Assembly (NCBI RefSeq): GCF_000009985.1
Contig: NC_007626.1
Coordinates: forward strand, 3,031,943 to 3,095,942
Length of the DNA: 64,000 nucleotides
From: Paramagnetospirillum magneticum AMB-1
GTDB lineage: Bacteria > Pseudomonadota > Alphaproteobacteria > Rhodospirillales > Magnetospirillaceae
Direction of reading: 5' to 3'
The number at the start of each line of letters is the position of its first letter. Position 1 is the first letter of the stretch. Under the pieces are notes generated by a model. It made no database searches. It was given only the letters and a program-made list of their open reading frames with translations, and was not told the origin of the DNA. Made by a program: the position numbers and the translations under genes. Of the stretch, positions 35,865 to 45,923 are shown one piece after another.

Positions 35865-36623
35865 CTACTTGCCGAACAGGCCCTTGACCGCATTGCCGGC
35901 GTCGCCGGGGACCAGGGCCTTGGCCTTGTCGCCGACGCCACCCAGCAGATTGCCGAAGCTGGTGGCCGATTTCAGCGCGCCGTTGACCAGGGAATCCATC
36001 ACCTTCTGGGCCACCTGGGCCGACGAGGCGCCGCCCGAATCCTTGCCGATATTGGTGAGCACGATGTCGGCCAGCTTGGCGGTGCCCTCGGCGCCGGGGA
36101 TGCCGCCCGCCGCCAGCTTGACCTGACCGCCGGTGATGGCTAGGCGCTCGATCACCAGCTTCTTCTCCTCGTCCTTGTCCTTGGAGGCGGGCTTGGCGGG
36201 TTCCGCCTTGGCGCCGGCCTGCTTGGCGGTGAAGGCCTTCACGTTCTTCTGGATGACGTCGATATTGCTGCCGCCCGAAGCCATCTCATAGGCCACGAAA
36301 GGCGAGGCCACGGTGATGTCCTTGACCACCACCGGATTCTTGTTGAGCGAGCCGGTATCCAGCGCCAGGGCGATTTCCCCCAGGCGGATGGCCGGATCGG
36401 AGGAGAAGCCGGGCGGATTGGCCACGGTCAGGCCAGAGATGGAGCCCTTGCCCTCGGACAGGGAGATCTTCACCGCCCCCACCGAGACCTTCACCCCGGT
36501 CACCTGCGAACCCACGTCCTCGATGACCTTCTTGACGATGGTATCCAGCGACGACAGCAGGAACACCGCCGCACCGATGACCACCGTCACCAGAACACCG
36601 GCACCAATAAGCAGCTTACGCAT
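35865..36623 (-). CDS. membrane-anchored AsmA-like protein
   Basis: 252 residues with one N-terminal membrane segment (LLIGAGVLVTVVIGAAVFLLS) and a periplasmic part resembling the N-terminal strand region of AsmA-like proteins (VKISLSEGKGSISGLTVANPPGFSS, IALALDTGSL). A Lys/Ala-rich linker lies near residues 125-150, and the C terminus is Ala/Gly-rich. AsmA relatives are linked to outer-membrane lipid transport or assembly, but this protein is much shorter. A terminator follows. The assignment is by pattern only. Confidence 0.6.
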   Translation of the reverse strand: MRKLLIGAGVLVTVVIGAAVFLLSSLDTIVKKVIEDVGSQVTGVKVSVGAVKISLSEGKGSISGLTVANPPGFSSDPAIRLGEIALALDTGSLNKNPVVVKDITVASPFVAYEMASGGSNIDVIQKNVKAFTAKQAGAKAEPAKPASKDKDEEKKLVIERLAITGGQVKLAAGGIPGAEGTAKLADIVLTNIGKDSGGASSAQVAQKVMDSLVNGALKSATSFGNLLGGVGDKAKALVPGDAGNAVKGLFGK

Positions 36624-36681
36624 GGAGAGCCCCCGACCTGCGATTGAAGAGCGATCAGTGTGGGCCGGTGAACGGAGAATG

Positions 36682-36711
36682 TCGAGGGAGTGTCGCGTGA
36701 CACTCCCTCGA
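36682..36711. terminator. terminator after the benzoate-CoA ligase gene
   Basis: Perfect 13-bp stem TCGAGGGAGTGTC/GACACTCCCTCGA with loop GCGT, 12 bp beyond the ligase stop on the minus strand. It ends the six-gene aromatic uptake operon. Confidence 0.7.
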
Positions 36712-36722
36712 TCATGCCGGCA

Positions 36723-38309
<1,587 letters not shown>

Positions 38310-38356
38310 GACGTAAACTCCTTCCTCCTTAAGCGGGTTGGCGACTGCTTTGCCGG

Positions 38357-39067
38357 TCAGAGCCCGATATGTCGTTCGAGTATGCTCGAATCGCTTTTCA
38401 GTTGCTGTGGGCCGCCGTCGAACACCACCTCGCCCTTGACGAGGATGACGTGACGGTCGGCGAGGTCCAGCAGGACCCCCACATTCTTGTCGACCACGAT
38501 GGTGGCGATGCCGGTGTCCTTGACGTGGCGCACCACCCGCCAGATTTCCCGGCGGATCAGCGGCGCCAGGCCCTCGGTGGCCTCGTCCAGGATCAGAAGA
38601 TCGGGATTGGTCATCAGCGCCCGGCCGATGGACAGCATCTGCTGCTCGCCACCCGAGAGATGGGTGCCCATGTTGTCCAGCCGCTCGGCCAGACGGGGGA
38701 AAGTCTCCAGCACCCGCTCATAGGTCCAGTCGGCCCGTCCGTCCCATCCCTTGCGCGCCGCCATCACCAGATGCTCCCGCACGGAAAGGTTATGGAACAT
38801 GCCGCGTCCCTCGGGGACATAGGCGATACCGTGACGGATCACCGCCGAAGTCTCCAGGCCGGTGACGTCGCGGCCGCGCACGACGACCTTGCCCCGGCGC
38901 GGGCTGACGATGCCCAGCAGGCTTTTCAGCAGGGTGGACTTGCCCATGCCGTTGCGGCCCATCAGCGCCACCGTCTCACCCCGCCCCACGCGGAAATCCA
39001 CGCCGTGCAGGATATGGCTGGCGCCGTAATAGGTGTGCAGGCCCGAGGCGTCGAGGACGTTTTCCAT
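38357..39067 (-). CDS. branched-chain-type ABC transporter ATP-binding protein (LivF-like)
   Basis: 236 residues with Walker A GRNGMGKST near residue 38, signature LSGGEQQM near 136, Walker B LLILDEATEGLAP near 158 and the H-loop region. The short length and EGLAP pattern are typical of LivF. It powers the uptake system encoded upstream. ATG at 39067 shares one base with the LivG-like stop. Given the adjacent ligase, the substrate is probably an aromatic carboxylate rather than leucine. Confidence 0.92.
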   Translation of the reverse strand: MENVLDASGLHTYYGASHILHGVDFRVGRGETVALMGRNGMGKSTLLKSLLGIVSPRRGKVVVRGRDVTGLETSAVIRHGIAYVPEGRGMFHNLSVREHLVMAARKGWDGRADWTYERVLETFPRLAERLDNMGTHLSGGEQQMLSIGRALMTNPDLLILDEATEGLAPLIRREIWRVVRHVKDTGIATIVVDKNVGVLLDLADRHVILVKGEVVFDGGPQQLKSDSSILERHIGL

Positions 39068-39831
39068 CAATATGCCTCCGCCCCGTCGCCGAGATAGGCG
39101 TCCTGAACCGCCTTGCTGGCGCGGATCTGCTCTAAGGGCCCGCTTTCCAGCAAGCTGCCGTTGACCATCACCGACAGGACCCTGGCGATGGCGAAGACGG
39201 CATCCATGTCATGCTCGATGAGGATCAGGGTGTAGGTCTCGGCCAGATCCCGCAGCAGGCCGACCATGCCCTCGGATTCCTCCTTGCCCATGCCGGCCAG
39301 CGGCTCGTCGAGCACCAGGACCTGGGGCGCGGTGGCCAGCACCATGGCGATCTCCAGCTGACGCTGCTCGCCATAGGACATGGTGCCGGCCATGCGCCCG
39401 GCCTTTGAGTCCAGCCCGGCCCGCTCCAGCGCCTCGGACGCCCTGGCGGAAACCTCCCGGTAGGCGGTGGCGGGACGCAGGAAGCGCAGCGAGGTGGTCA
39501 GCAGCGACTGGGCCGCCAGACGGCAATTCTCGAAGCAGGTGAAGCTGGGGAAGATGTTGGTCTTCTGGTACGAGCGCCCGATGCCGAGGCGCGCCACCCG
39601 GTGGGCCGGTAGCCGGGTGATGTCGGCGCCCCGGAACATCACGTGCCCGCCCGAGGCCGGCAGGTGCCCGGTCAGCAGGTTGACGAAGGTGCTCTTGCCG
39701 GCGCCGTTGGGGCCGATGATGGCGTGGGCCTCGCGCTCCCGAAAACCGATGGACACCGAATTCACCGCGATCAGGCCGCCGAAGGCCTTGGTCAGGCCCT
39801 TGGTCTCGAACAGAAAGGGAGAGACGCTCAT
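39067..39831 (-). CDS. branched-chain-type ABC transporter ATP-binding protein (LivG-like)
   Basis: 254 residues with Walker A GPNGAGKSTFVNLLTG near residue 42, the LivG segment GIGRSYQKTNIFPSFTCFEN near 85, a degenerate signature MSYGEQRQLEIAM near 150, Walker B VLVLDEPLAGM near 170 and IEHDM. Pairs with the LivF-like ATPase. Overlaps the LivM-like gene by 4 bases (ATGA). Confidence 0.92.
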   Translation of the reverse strand: MSVSPFLFETKGLTKAFGGLIAVNSVSIGFREREAHAIIGPNGAGKSTFVNLLTGHLPASGGHVMFRGADITRLPAHRVARLGIGRSYQKTNIFPSFTCFENCRLAAQSLLTTSLRFLRPATAYREVSARASEALERAGLDSKAGRMAGTMSYGEQRQLEIAMVLATAPQVLVLDEPLAGMGKEESEGMVGLLRDLAETYTLILIEHDMDAVFAIARVLSVMVNGSLLESGPLEQIRASKAVQDAYLGDGAEAY

Positions 39832-40817
39832 GGCTCCCCCTCCCCTTTCTTGCCGCACCATTGCAGCAACAACCCCGCCACGCCCTTGGGCAGGGCGAGC
39901 ACGATGGTGATCACCAGCACGCCCATGGGCAGCAGCCAATGCTCGGTCACCGCTTCCAGGCCGAAATGGGCCAGTTCCAGGATGAAGGCCCCCAGCACCG
40001 GGCCGAACAGGGTGCCCATGCCGCCCAGGATGACCATCACCAGCACATGGCCCGATTGATGCCAGCCCAGCATGGCGGGGCTGACGAAGCCGTACTGGGT
40101 GGCCGCCAGAAAGCCCGCCAGACCGGCCAGGGCTCCTGCCAGGGCGAAGGCCACCAGCTTGTAGACCATGGGATTGAAGCCCAGGCCGCGCACCCGCCCC
40201 TCGTTGACGCCGATGGCGGCCAGCACCCGGCCGAAGGGCGAGGCCAGCACCACGCGAAGCCACAGATAAACCGCCACCAGGCAGCCCAGGACCACGAAGA
40301 AGAAGGCCTGCTTGCTCTCCAGGTTGACCAGGGTGATCCCGAAGGCCTCCACATTCGGCTTGACGTAGATGTAGGCCCCGTCCGAGCCGCCGGCCAGCTT
40401 GGAATCATTGAAGAAATAATAGCCCATCTGCCCGAAGGCCAGGGTGACCATGATGAAGTAGATGCCGGCGGTGCGGATGGCCAGAAAGCCCACCACCGCC
40501 GAGACCGCCGCCACCGCCCCCATGGCGGCGGGCAGCACCACCCAGGCATTGGCCGCCTCGTATTGCGGGCTCAGCAGGGCCAGCATGTAGCCGCCCAGGC
40601 CGAAGAACGCCGCGTGCCCCAGGCTGACCAGCCCGGCCACGCCCACCAGCAGGTCGAGGCTCATGGCCAGGATGGCCAGGATCATGATGCCGGTCAGCTT
40701 TTGCAGCAGGAAGGCGTATTTGGCGGAAAAGGCCAGCGGCCCCCAGGCCGGGAACAGCGCCAGGGCCGCCAGCAGCACCAGGAGAAGCAGGGAAAGCCGG
40801 CGGGGAAGACGGTTCAT
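39828..40817 (-). CDS. branched-chain-type ABC transporter permease (LivM-like)
   Basis: 329 residues, about nine to ten hydrophobic segments. The LivM motif GLVSLGHAAFFGLGGYMLALL near residue 62 and the EAA-type loop AIGVNEGRVRGLGFNPMVYKL near 205 are present. Forms the channel together with the LivH-like permease. The ATG overlaps the LivH stop. The frame stays open far upstream but only as a shadow of livH. Confidence 0.92.
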   Translation of the reverse strand: MNRLPRRLSLLLLVLLAALALFPAWGPLAFSAKYAFLLQKLTGIMILAILAMSLDLLVGVAGLVSLGHAAFFGLGGYMLALLSPQYEAANAWVVLPAAMGAVAAVSAVVGFLAIRTAGIYFIMVTLAFGQMGYYFFNDSKLAGGSDGAYIYVKPNVEAFGITLVNLESKQAFFFVVLGCLVAVYLWLRVVLASPFGRVLAAIGVNEGRVRGLGFNPMVYKLVAFALAGALAGLAGFLAATQYGFVSPAMLGWHQSGHVLVMVILGGMGTLFGPVLGAFILELAHFGLEAVTEHWLLPMGVLVITIVLALPKGVAGLLLQWCGKKGEGEP

Positions 40818-41674
40818 GAGAACAGCCCCCGGGGCTTCCACAATAGCACCGCCGCCATCACGCCATAGACGGTGAAACTGGCGAAATCGGGGGCGAAGAC
40901 CTTGCCGAAGGTGTCGGCCAGACCGATCAGCATGGCGCCGAGAAAGGCGCCCTTGATGGAGCCGACGCCGCCGATCACCACCACCACGAAGCACAGGATC
41001 AACACGGAATCCCCCATGCCCGGCGCCACCGAGGTGATGGGCGTCGAGATGGCTCCGGCCAGTCCGGCCAGGGCGGCGCCCAGGGCGAACACCACGCCGA
41101 ACAGCAGCTTCACGTTGATGCCCAGCGCCGCCACCATGTCGCGATTGGAGGCCCCGGCCCGCACCCACATGCCGAAGCGGGTCCGGGTAATGACCAAATA
41201 CATGCCGACGGCCAGCACGGCGCAGACCCCCGACAGCATCAGGCGGTAGACGGGATAGGACAGAGTGTCGGTCAGCCGGATGGACCAGTTGAGCGCGGCG
41301 GGCACCGCCACGCCGTGCACATCGGCCCCCCAGATCATGCGGGTGGCCTCGTTGAAGATCAGGATCAGACCATAGGTCAGCAGCACCTGATCCAGATGGT
41401 CGCGGCGATACAGGGTGCGAACCAGCAGGGCCTCGATGCCATAGCCGATGGCGGCGGCGATGGGCAGCGACAGCAGCACCGCCGCACCGAGGCTGCCGGT
41501 GGTCCGGGCCAGCCAATAGGCCAGATAGGCGCCCAGCATGTAGAAGGCGCCATGGGCCAGATTGATGATGCCCATGATGCCGAAGATCAGGGTCAGCCCG
41601 GAGGCGACCAGGAACAGCAGCAGCCCGTATTGGACGCCGTTCAGCACCTGAATCAGGAAAAACCAGAAATCCAT
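40814..41674 (-). CDS. branched-chain-type ABC transporter permease (LivH-like)
   Basis: 286 residues with about eight membrane segments. LivH features: GLLLFLVASGLTLIFGIMGIINLAHGAFYMLGAY near the N terminus, the loop ASNRDMVAALGINV near 175, and GGVGSIKGAFLGAMLIGL near 240. First of the four transporter-core genes. It is separated from the substrate-binding gene by a 119-bp spacer with nested inverted repeats. Confidence 0.92.
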   Translation of the reverse strand: MDFWFFLIQVLNGVQYGLLLFLVASGLTLIFGIMGIINLAHGAFYMLGAYLAYWLARTTGSLGAAVLLSLPIAAAIGYGIEALLVRTLYRRDHLDQVLLTYGLILIFNEATRMIWGADVHGVAVPAALNWSIRLTDTLSYPVYRLMLSGVCAVLAVGMYLVITRTRFGMWVRAGASNRDMVAALGINVKLLFGVVFALGAALAGLAGAISTPITSVAPGMGDSVLILCFVVVVIGGVGSIKGAFLGAMLIGLADTFGKVFAPDFASFTVYGVMAAVLLWKPRGLFS

Positions 41675-41709
41675 CGTGGCTCCAGACCGCGCGCGTCGAG
41701 TCGAGTTCA

Positions 41710-41780
41710 CCGCCCCGCGAAGCCCGCCCCCACCGGCACCAAGGGTCCGGCGGGCAGCGGCCTCCACCTCCGCGGGGCGG
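41710..41780 (-). promoter_or_regulatory. nested stem-loop between binding-protein and permease genes
   Basis: Outer arms CCGCCCCGCG (41710-41719) and CGCGGGGCGG (41771-41780) enclose GCCCGCC/GGCGGGC (41722-41728 and 41749-41755). Such structures after binding-protein genes usually stabilise the upstream mRNA and reduce read-through, giving more binding protein than permease. Confidence 0.6.
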
Positions 41781-41793
41781 CCGTCTCGAACGA

Positions 41794-42990
41794 TCAGCCC
41801 ATCTTGCAGCCGATGGCCGGATCGGCCAGGGCCTTGTCCGCCACGCCGACCACCACTTCCTGGCCGCCCTTGACCTGGCGCAGGTAGATGTCCTGCACCG
41901 GGTTATGGGCCTTGGACAGGGTGAAGGTGCCACGCGGGCTCTTGATCACCGCCTTTTCCATGGCGGCGATCAGTTCGGCCTTGGCGCCGGCATCGCCCTT
42001 GACCGCTCCCATGCCCTGGAACAGCAACTGGGCGGAATCATAGCCCTGCACCGCGTAGACATCGGCCTCCTTGGAGAAGGCCTTGCGATAGGCGGCGCGG
42101 AACGAGGTATTTTCCGGCGTATCCAGCGCATCGGCGTAATGAAGAGTGGTCAGGACGCCCTCGGCGGCGTCGCCCTGCGCCTTCAGCACGCCATCGGTGA
42201 GGAAGCCCGGCCCCATCAGCGGAATGGATTTGAGACCCGCCGCCGCGTAATCCTTGACGAACTTCAGCGCCCCGGACCCGGCGAAGAAGACGAAGACGCC
42301 ATCGGGCTTCAGCGAGGCGATCTCCGTCAGGTTGGCCTGGAATTCCTCCTGCGGGAAGGGCACCAGGATCTGCTTGGCGACCTTGCCGCCCGCCTTGGTG
42401 AAGCCCTGCTCGAAGCCGTTGACCGCCTCCTCGCCCGCCGCGTATTTCCACGACATGGTGACCACGTTCTTCATGCCGCGGTCGACGGCGACCTTGCCCA
42501 TGGGGAAAGCGGTCTGCCAGTTGGTGAACGAGGTGCGGAAGATATTGGGCGCGCACAGCGGCCCGGTGGCGGCACCCGCCCCGGCATTGGCGATGACGGC
42601 GATGGTGCCGGTCTCGCGCACCACCTTGACCATGCCCAGGGCCACGCCCGAATGGACCGGTCCCACCACGAAATCCACGGTCTCGCCGGTCACCAGCTTG
42701 TTGGTGTTCTCCGGCCCCTTGGCTGGGTTGGACTCGTCATCCACGGCGATGAACTGAACGTCGCGTCCGCCCAGTTTGCCGCCGCGCTCTTCCAGCGCCA
42801 GCTTGAAGCCGTTGGTGATGGCCTCGCCCAGGCCGGCATAGGTGCCGGAATAAGGCAGCAGAAAGCCGACCTTGACCTTGGCGGTGTTGCCGATGGCGAA
42901 ACGGGTCGGCACGAAGCCCCCCGCGCCGGCAGCCACGACGGCGCCCGCCCGCAATACCGCGCGGCGGGAAAATCCCTTGCAATCTTCCAT
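41794..42990 (-). CDS. ABC transporter substrate-binding protein, Tat-exported
   Basis: 398 residues of the Leu/Ile/Val-binding (periplasmic binding protein type I) family. The N terminus FSRRAVLRAGAVVAAGAGG is a twin-arginine signal, unusual but known for this family. The mature part starts about TAKVKVGFLLPYSGTYAGLGEAI and contains GPVHSGVALGMVKVV and YAVQGYDSAQLL. Aromatic-acid-binding members share this fold. ATG 42990 is preferred because GGGAGG lies 7 bases upstream; ATG 42996 is the alternative. Heads the operon ending in benzoate-CoA ligase. Confidence 0.88.
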   Translation of the reverse strand: MEDCKGFSRRAVLRAGAVVAAGAGGFVPTRFAIGNTAKVKVGFLLPYSGTYAGLGEAITNGFKLALEERGGKLGGRDVQFIAVDDESNPAKGPENTNKLVTGETVDFVVGPVHSGVALGMVKVVRETGTIAVIANAGAGAATGPLCAPNIFRTSFTNWQTAFPMGKVAVDRGMKNVVTMSWKYAAGEEAVNGFEQGFTKAGGKVAKQILVPFPQEEFQANLTEIASLKPDGVFVFFAGSGALKFVKDYAAAGLKSIPLMGPGFLTDGVLKAQGDAAEGVLTTLHYADALDTPENTSFRAAYRKAFSKEADVYAVQGYDSAQLLFQGMGAVKGDAGAKAELIAAMEKAVIKSPRGTFTLSKAHNPVQDIYLRQVKGGQEVVVGVADKALADPAIGCKMG

Positions 42991-43256
42991 GACCATACCT
43001 CCCAGGCATTCAGGCACTTTCGGCCCGTTCCGTTGTCTCGTTGAAGGAACCCGGCAGTCCCGGCCGGAAGTTCCCCTCCCCGCCCTTTCCGCTCCACCGG
43101 AACGGGCGACATCGCATCGGATACGGATCCACCTAAATCGGCATCCTAATGCGCATTTCGTTGGAATGCAATCGCGCCCCCGGCTGGGGTGTTGATCTTG
43201 GGCGGCGAGCGGTTCACCATTCGCCGCACCGGATCGGAACCAAGGAGCCTCCAGCC

Positions 43257-43946
43257 GTGACCACCCATCTGTTCGAGCTTGCCCTACCCGCCGTCGCCGT
43301 CAAGGGGGAAGCGGCGCTTTACCCGGTCCGCCGGGTGTTTTGCGTCGGGCGCAACTATGCCGGCCACGCCCGCGAGATGGGCGGCGACCCCAACCGGGAA
43401 GCGCCGTTCTATTTCACCAAGCCGGCCGATGCGCTGGTCCCCGGCGGCGGCGATATTCCCTATCCGCCCGGCACGGCCAACCTGCATCACGAGATCGAAC
43501 TGGTGGTGGCGCTGTCGCGTTCCGTCTACAAGTGCACGCCCGACGAGGCGAGCACCGCCATCTTCGGCTATGCCGTGGGCCTGGACATGACGCGGCGCGA
43601 CCTGCAGTTCGCCGCCCGCGACAAGGGGCGGCCGTGGTGCCTGGGCAAGGCGTTCGAATTCTCCGCTCCCATCTCCCCCCTGGTCCGCGCCGACGCGCCC
43701 AAGCTTGCCGGCAGCATCACGCTGGAAGTCAACGGCCAGATCCGCCAAAGCGGCGATCTCAACGAGATGATCTGGTCGGTGCCCGAGGTGATCGCCCATC
43801 TGTCCCAGTACTACCACCTGGGGGCGGGCGACCTGATCTTCACCGGCACTCCCGAGGGTGTCGGCCCGGTGGTGGCCGGTGATGTCCTGCGGGGCGCCAT
43901 CGAGGGCGTGGGTGAACTCGAGGTCCACATCACCCCGGAACGCTGA
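43257..43946 (+). CDS. fumarylacetoacetase-fold hydrolase
   Basis: 229 residues of the FAH family, close to fumarylpyruvate hydrolase or oxaloacetate decarboxylase (FAHD1-like). Core features: VFCVGRNYAGHAREMG near residue 24, FTKPADALVPGG near 55, metal ligands in LHHEIELVVALS near 80, GLDMTRRDLQ near 115, and FTGTPEGVGPV near the C terminus. GTG at 43257 is supported by AAGGAG about 9 bases upstream. Divergent from the aromatic uptake operon, which would suit a gentisate-type ring-cleavage product, but other FAH activities are equally possible. Confidence 0.85.
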   Translation: MTTHLFELALPAVAVKGEAALYPVRRVFCVGRNYAGHAREMGGDPNREAPFYFTKPADALVPGGGDIPYPPGTANLHHEIELVVALSRSVYKCTPDEASTAIFGYAVGLDMTRRDLQFAARDKGRPWCLGKAFEFSAPISPLVRADAPKLAGSITLEVNGQIRQSGDLNEMIWSVPEVIAHLSQYYHLGAGDLIFTGTPEGVGPVVAGDVLRGAIEGVGELEVHITPER

Positions 43947-43970
43947 GCCGCCGTCGCTGCGGCCTCCGCC

Positions 43971-45653
43971 TCAGCTTCCCGTGCTGGGGCGGAGCGTGAA
44001 GTTGAAGGTGGTGCCTTTCTGGGGTTCGGACTCCACCCAGATGGAGCCGCCGAACCGGTGCACGATGCGGCGGCACAGCGCCAGGCCGATGCCGGTTCCA
44101 CCGGGGAAGCGGGCCGGTTCCAGCCGCTGGAAGATGACGAAGATCTTCTCGAAATAGGCCGGCTCGATGCCGATGCCGTTGTCGCGGACCGAGATGAGCC
44201 ACAGCCCCTTGGGCTCCAGCGTGGCCTTGATCTCGATCTGCGGGGGCGCATCGGGCTTGCGGTAGATCAGCGCGTTTTCCAGCAGGTTCTGGAACAGGCT
44301 TTCCGCCTGCCGCGCCTCGGCCAGAACCACGGGAAGCGCGTCCATGGTGACGGTGGCGCCCGAAGCCTGCAGATCCGGGCCGAGATTGGTCAGCACCGAT
44401 TTGACCACCGCATTGAGATCCACCGGCACGAATTCCGGCGGCGAGCGCGAAACGCGGGCATAGTCGAGAAGATCGGGAATCATCGACGACATGTGCTTGG
44501 CGCCGCCGACGATGTAGCCGATGAACTCGTCGGCATCCTTGTCCAGCCGCCCCTCGTAGCGCCGTGCCAGCAATTGCGCATAGCTGGCGATGTTGCGCAG
44601 CGGCGTCTGCAGGTCGTGGGACGCCACGTAGGCGAACTGCTCGAGATCGGCATTGGACCGCGCCAGTTCATCGGTCTGCAGTTCCAAGGTGCGCCAACTG
44701 CGCAACATGCCGAATCCGCCCAATGTGGTGACGATGATGAAGGCGCCGGCCAGGACGATCACCTTGATGCCCTCCTTGCGCCATTCGCCCAGGTAATCCT
44801 CGGTGGCCATGCCCACCAGGGTGATCAGGGGGTAATTGGCGATGGGCTGGTACGAGAAGGTCCGCCGGATATTGTCGGCGCCCGCCGAGGCCTCGTAGGT
44901 CCCCCCTTGCGGGTTGGCGGTGATCCGCTCGCGGAAGGTGTTGGAGACCGTGGTCTGCCCCACATAGCCCGCATGGGGAAAGCGGGCCAGCAGATCGAAA
45001 TTGCGCGAGGCGTCGCCGCGCATGACCACCGTGCCCTGCGGCCCCACCTCGAGATTGTTGAATTTCTGCTCGAACCAGGAAATGGTCACCGGGGCAAAGA
45101 CGATGCCGGCGAAGCTGCCATCAGCGTATTCCAGACGCCTCGCGAAGATCAGCACCCATTTGTTGCTGATGCGACCCAGAGTCGGCGGCGAGATGGCCAG
45201 GCCGAATCCCGGATTGTCGCGATGGGCGAGGAAATACTCGCGGTCACCGATATCGGTCCCATATCCGGACATGTCGGCACTGGCGATCACCACGCCGGCC
45301 GCATTGGTGAACCGAAGGCCGTCCGCCATCTTCAGGCGGCTTTGCAGCCGGGCGAGGAAGCCGGTCATCTCCGGGCCGGCAATAGCGCCGCCGGACCGGT
45401 AGACACGCGTCACCTCGTCGCTGGCACTGCGCAGGGCCAGATCGATCTGACCGATGTCGCCAGCAATGCTCTGCGAGACTAGGCGGTTGGTGTTGCGCGA
45501 CGAAACCGCGGCGCGGTCCTGGTATTGCCGGTAGCTGGCATCGAGGGAAATCCAGGCCAAGCCCAGCACGGACGCATTGACGAACAGCAGCAACGCCACC
45601 AACCGCCAGCGAGAGGCCTTGAACCTGTTGTAATCCATAGCGACGCTTGCCAC
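43971..45653 (-). CDS. membrane sensor histidine kinase with periplasmic Cache-type domain
   Basis: About 560 residues. TM1 is near residues 18-40, a periplasmic sensor of about 240 residues follows (with DISxxxFLxxR-type pattern GDREYFLAHRDNPGFGLAISPP, typical of double-Cache domains), and TM2 is near 285-305. The kinase has H346 in VASHDLQTPLRN and an HATPase with NLLENALIYRKP, DNGIGI and GGTGIGLALCRRI. The DLQTPLR form resembles phytochrome-like kinases. GTG at 45653 has GGAGG 6 bases upstream; ATG at 45638 is the alternative. No response regulator is adjacent. Confidence 0.88.
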   Translation of the reverse strand: MASVAMDYNRFKASRWRLVALLLFVNASVLGLAWISLDASYRQYQDRAAVSSRNTNRLVSQSIAGDIGQIDLALRSASDEVTRVYRSGGAIAGPEMTGFLARLQSRLKMADGLRFTNAAGVVIASADMSGYGTDIGDREYFLAHRDNPGFGLAISPPTLGRISNKWVLIFARRLEYADGSFAGIVFAPVTISWFEQKFNNLEVGPQGTVVMRGDASRNFDLLARFPHAGYVGQTTVSNTFRERITANPQGGTYEASAGADNIRRTFSYQPIANYPLITLVGMATEDYLGEWRKEGIKVIVLAGAFIIVTTLGGFGMLRSWRTLELQTDELARSNADLEQFAYVASHDLQTPLRNIASYAQLLARRYEGRLDKDADEFIGYIVGGAKHMSSMIPDLLDYARVSRSPPEFVPVDLNAVVKSVLTNLGPDLQASGATVTMDALPVVLAEARQAESLFQNLLENALIYRKPDAPPQIEIKATLEPKGLWLISVRDNGIGIEPAYFEKIFVIFQRLEPARFPGGTGIGLALCRRIVHRFGGSIWVESEPQKGTTFNFTLRPSTGS

Positions 45654-45923
45654 CTTTGTCCTCCCTCCCCAGAAGGGCAACAGCGCAGAGAAATCACCTT
45701 ACCTCAAGCCAATAGGCTTGCCCAGACGTTCCCATACCATTGCAACGCTAAATCCGCCGTTGACAACAACCGTTCCCACGCACCCCTACTCTGACGGCAC
45801 CACCGCGTAAGTAATCATACGATCGCATCTTGGTCGCCTGCAAAAATCATTTGATGCTGGATGACCCCAACGATAATGATGTCGGGGGCGAGGGCGAGGA
45901 AACGGGCAGCGGATAATCATTCA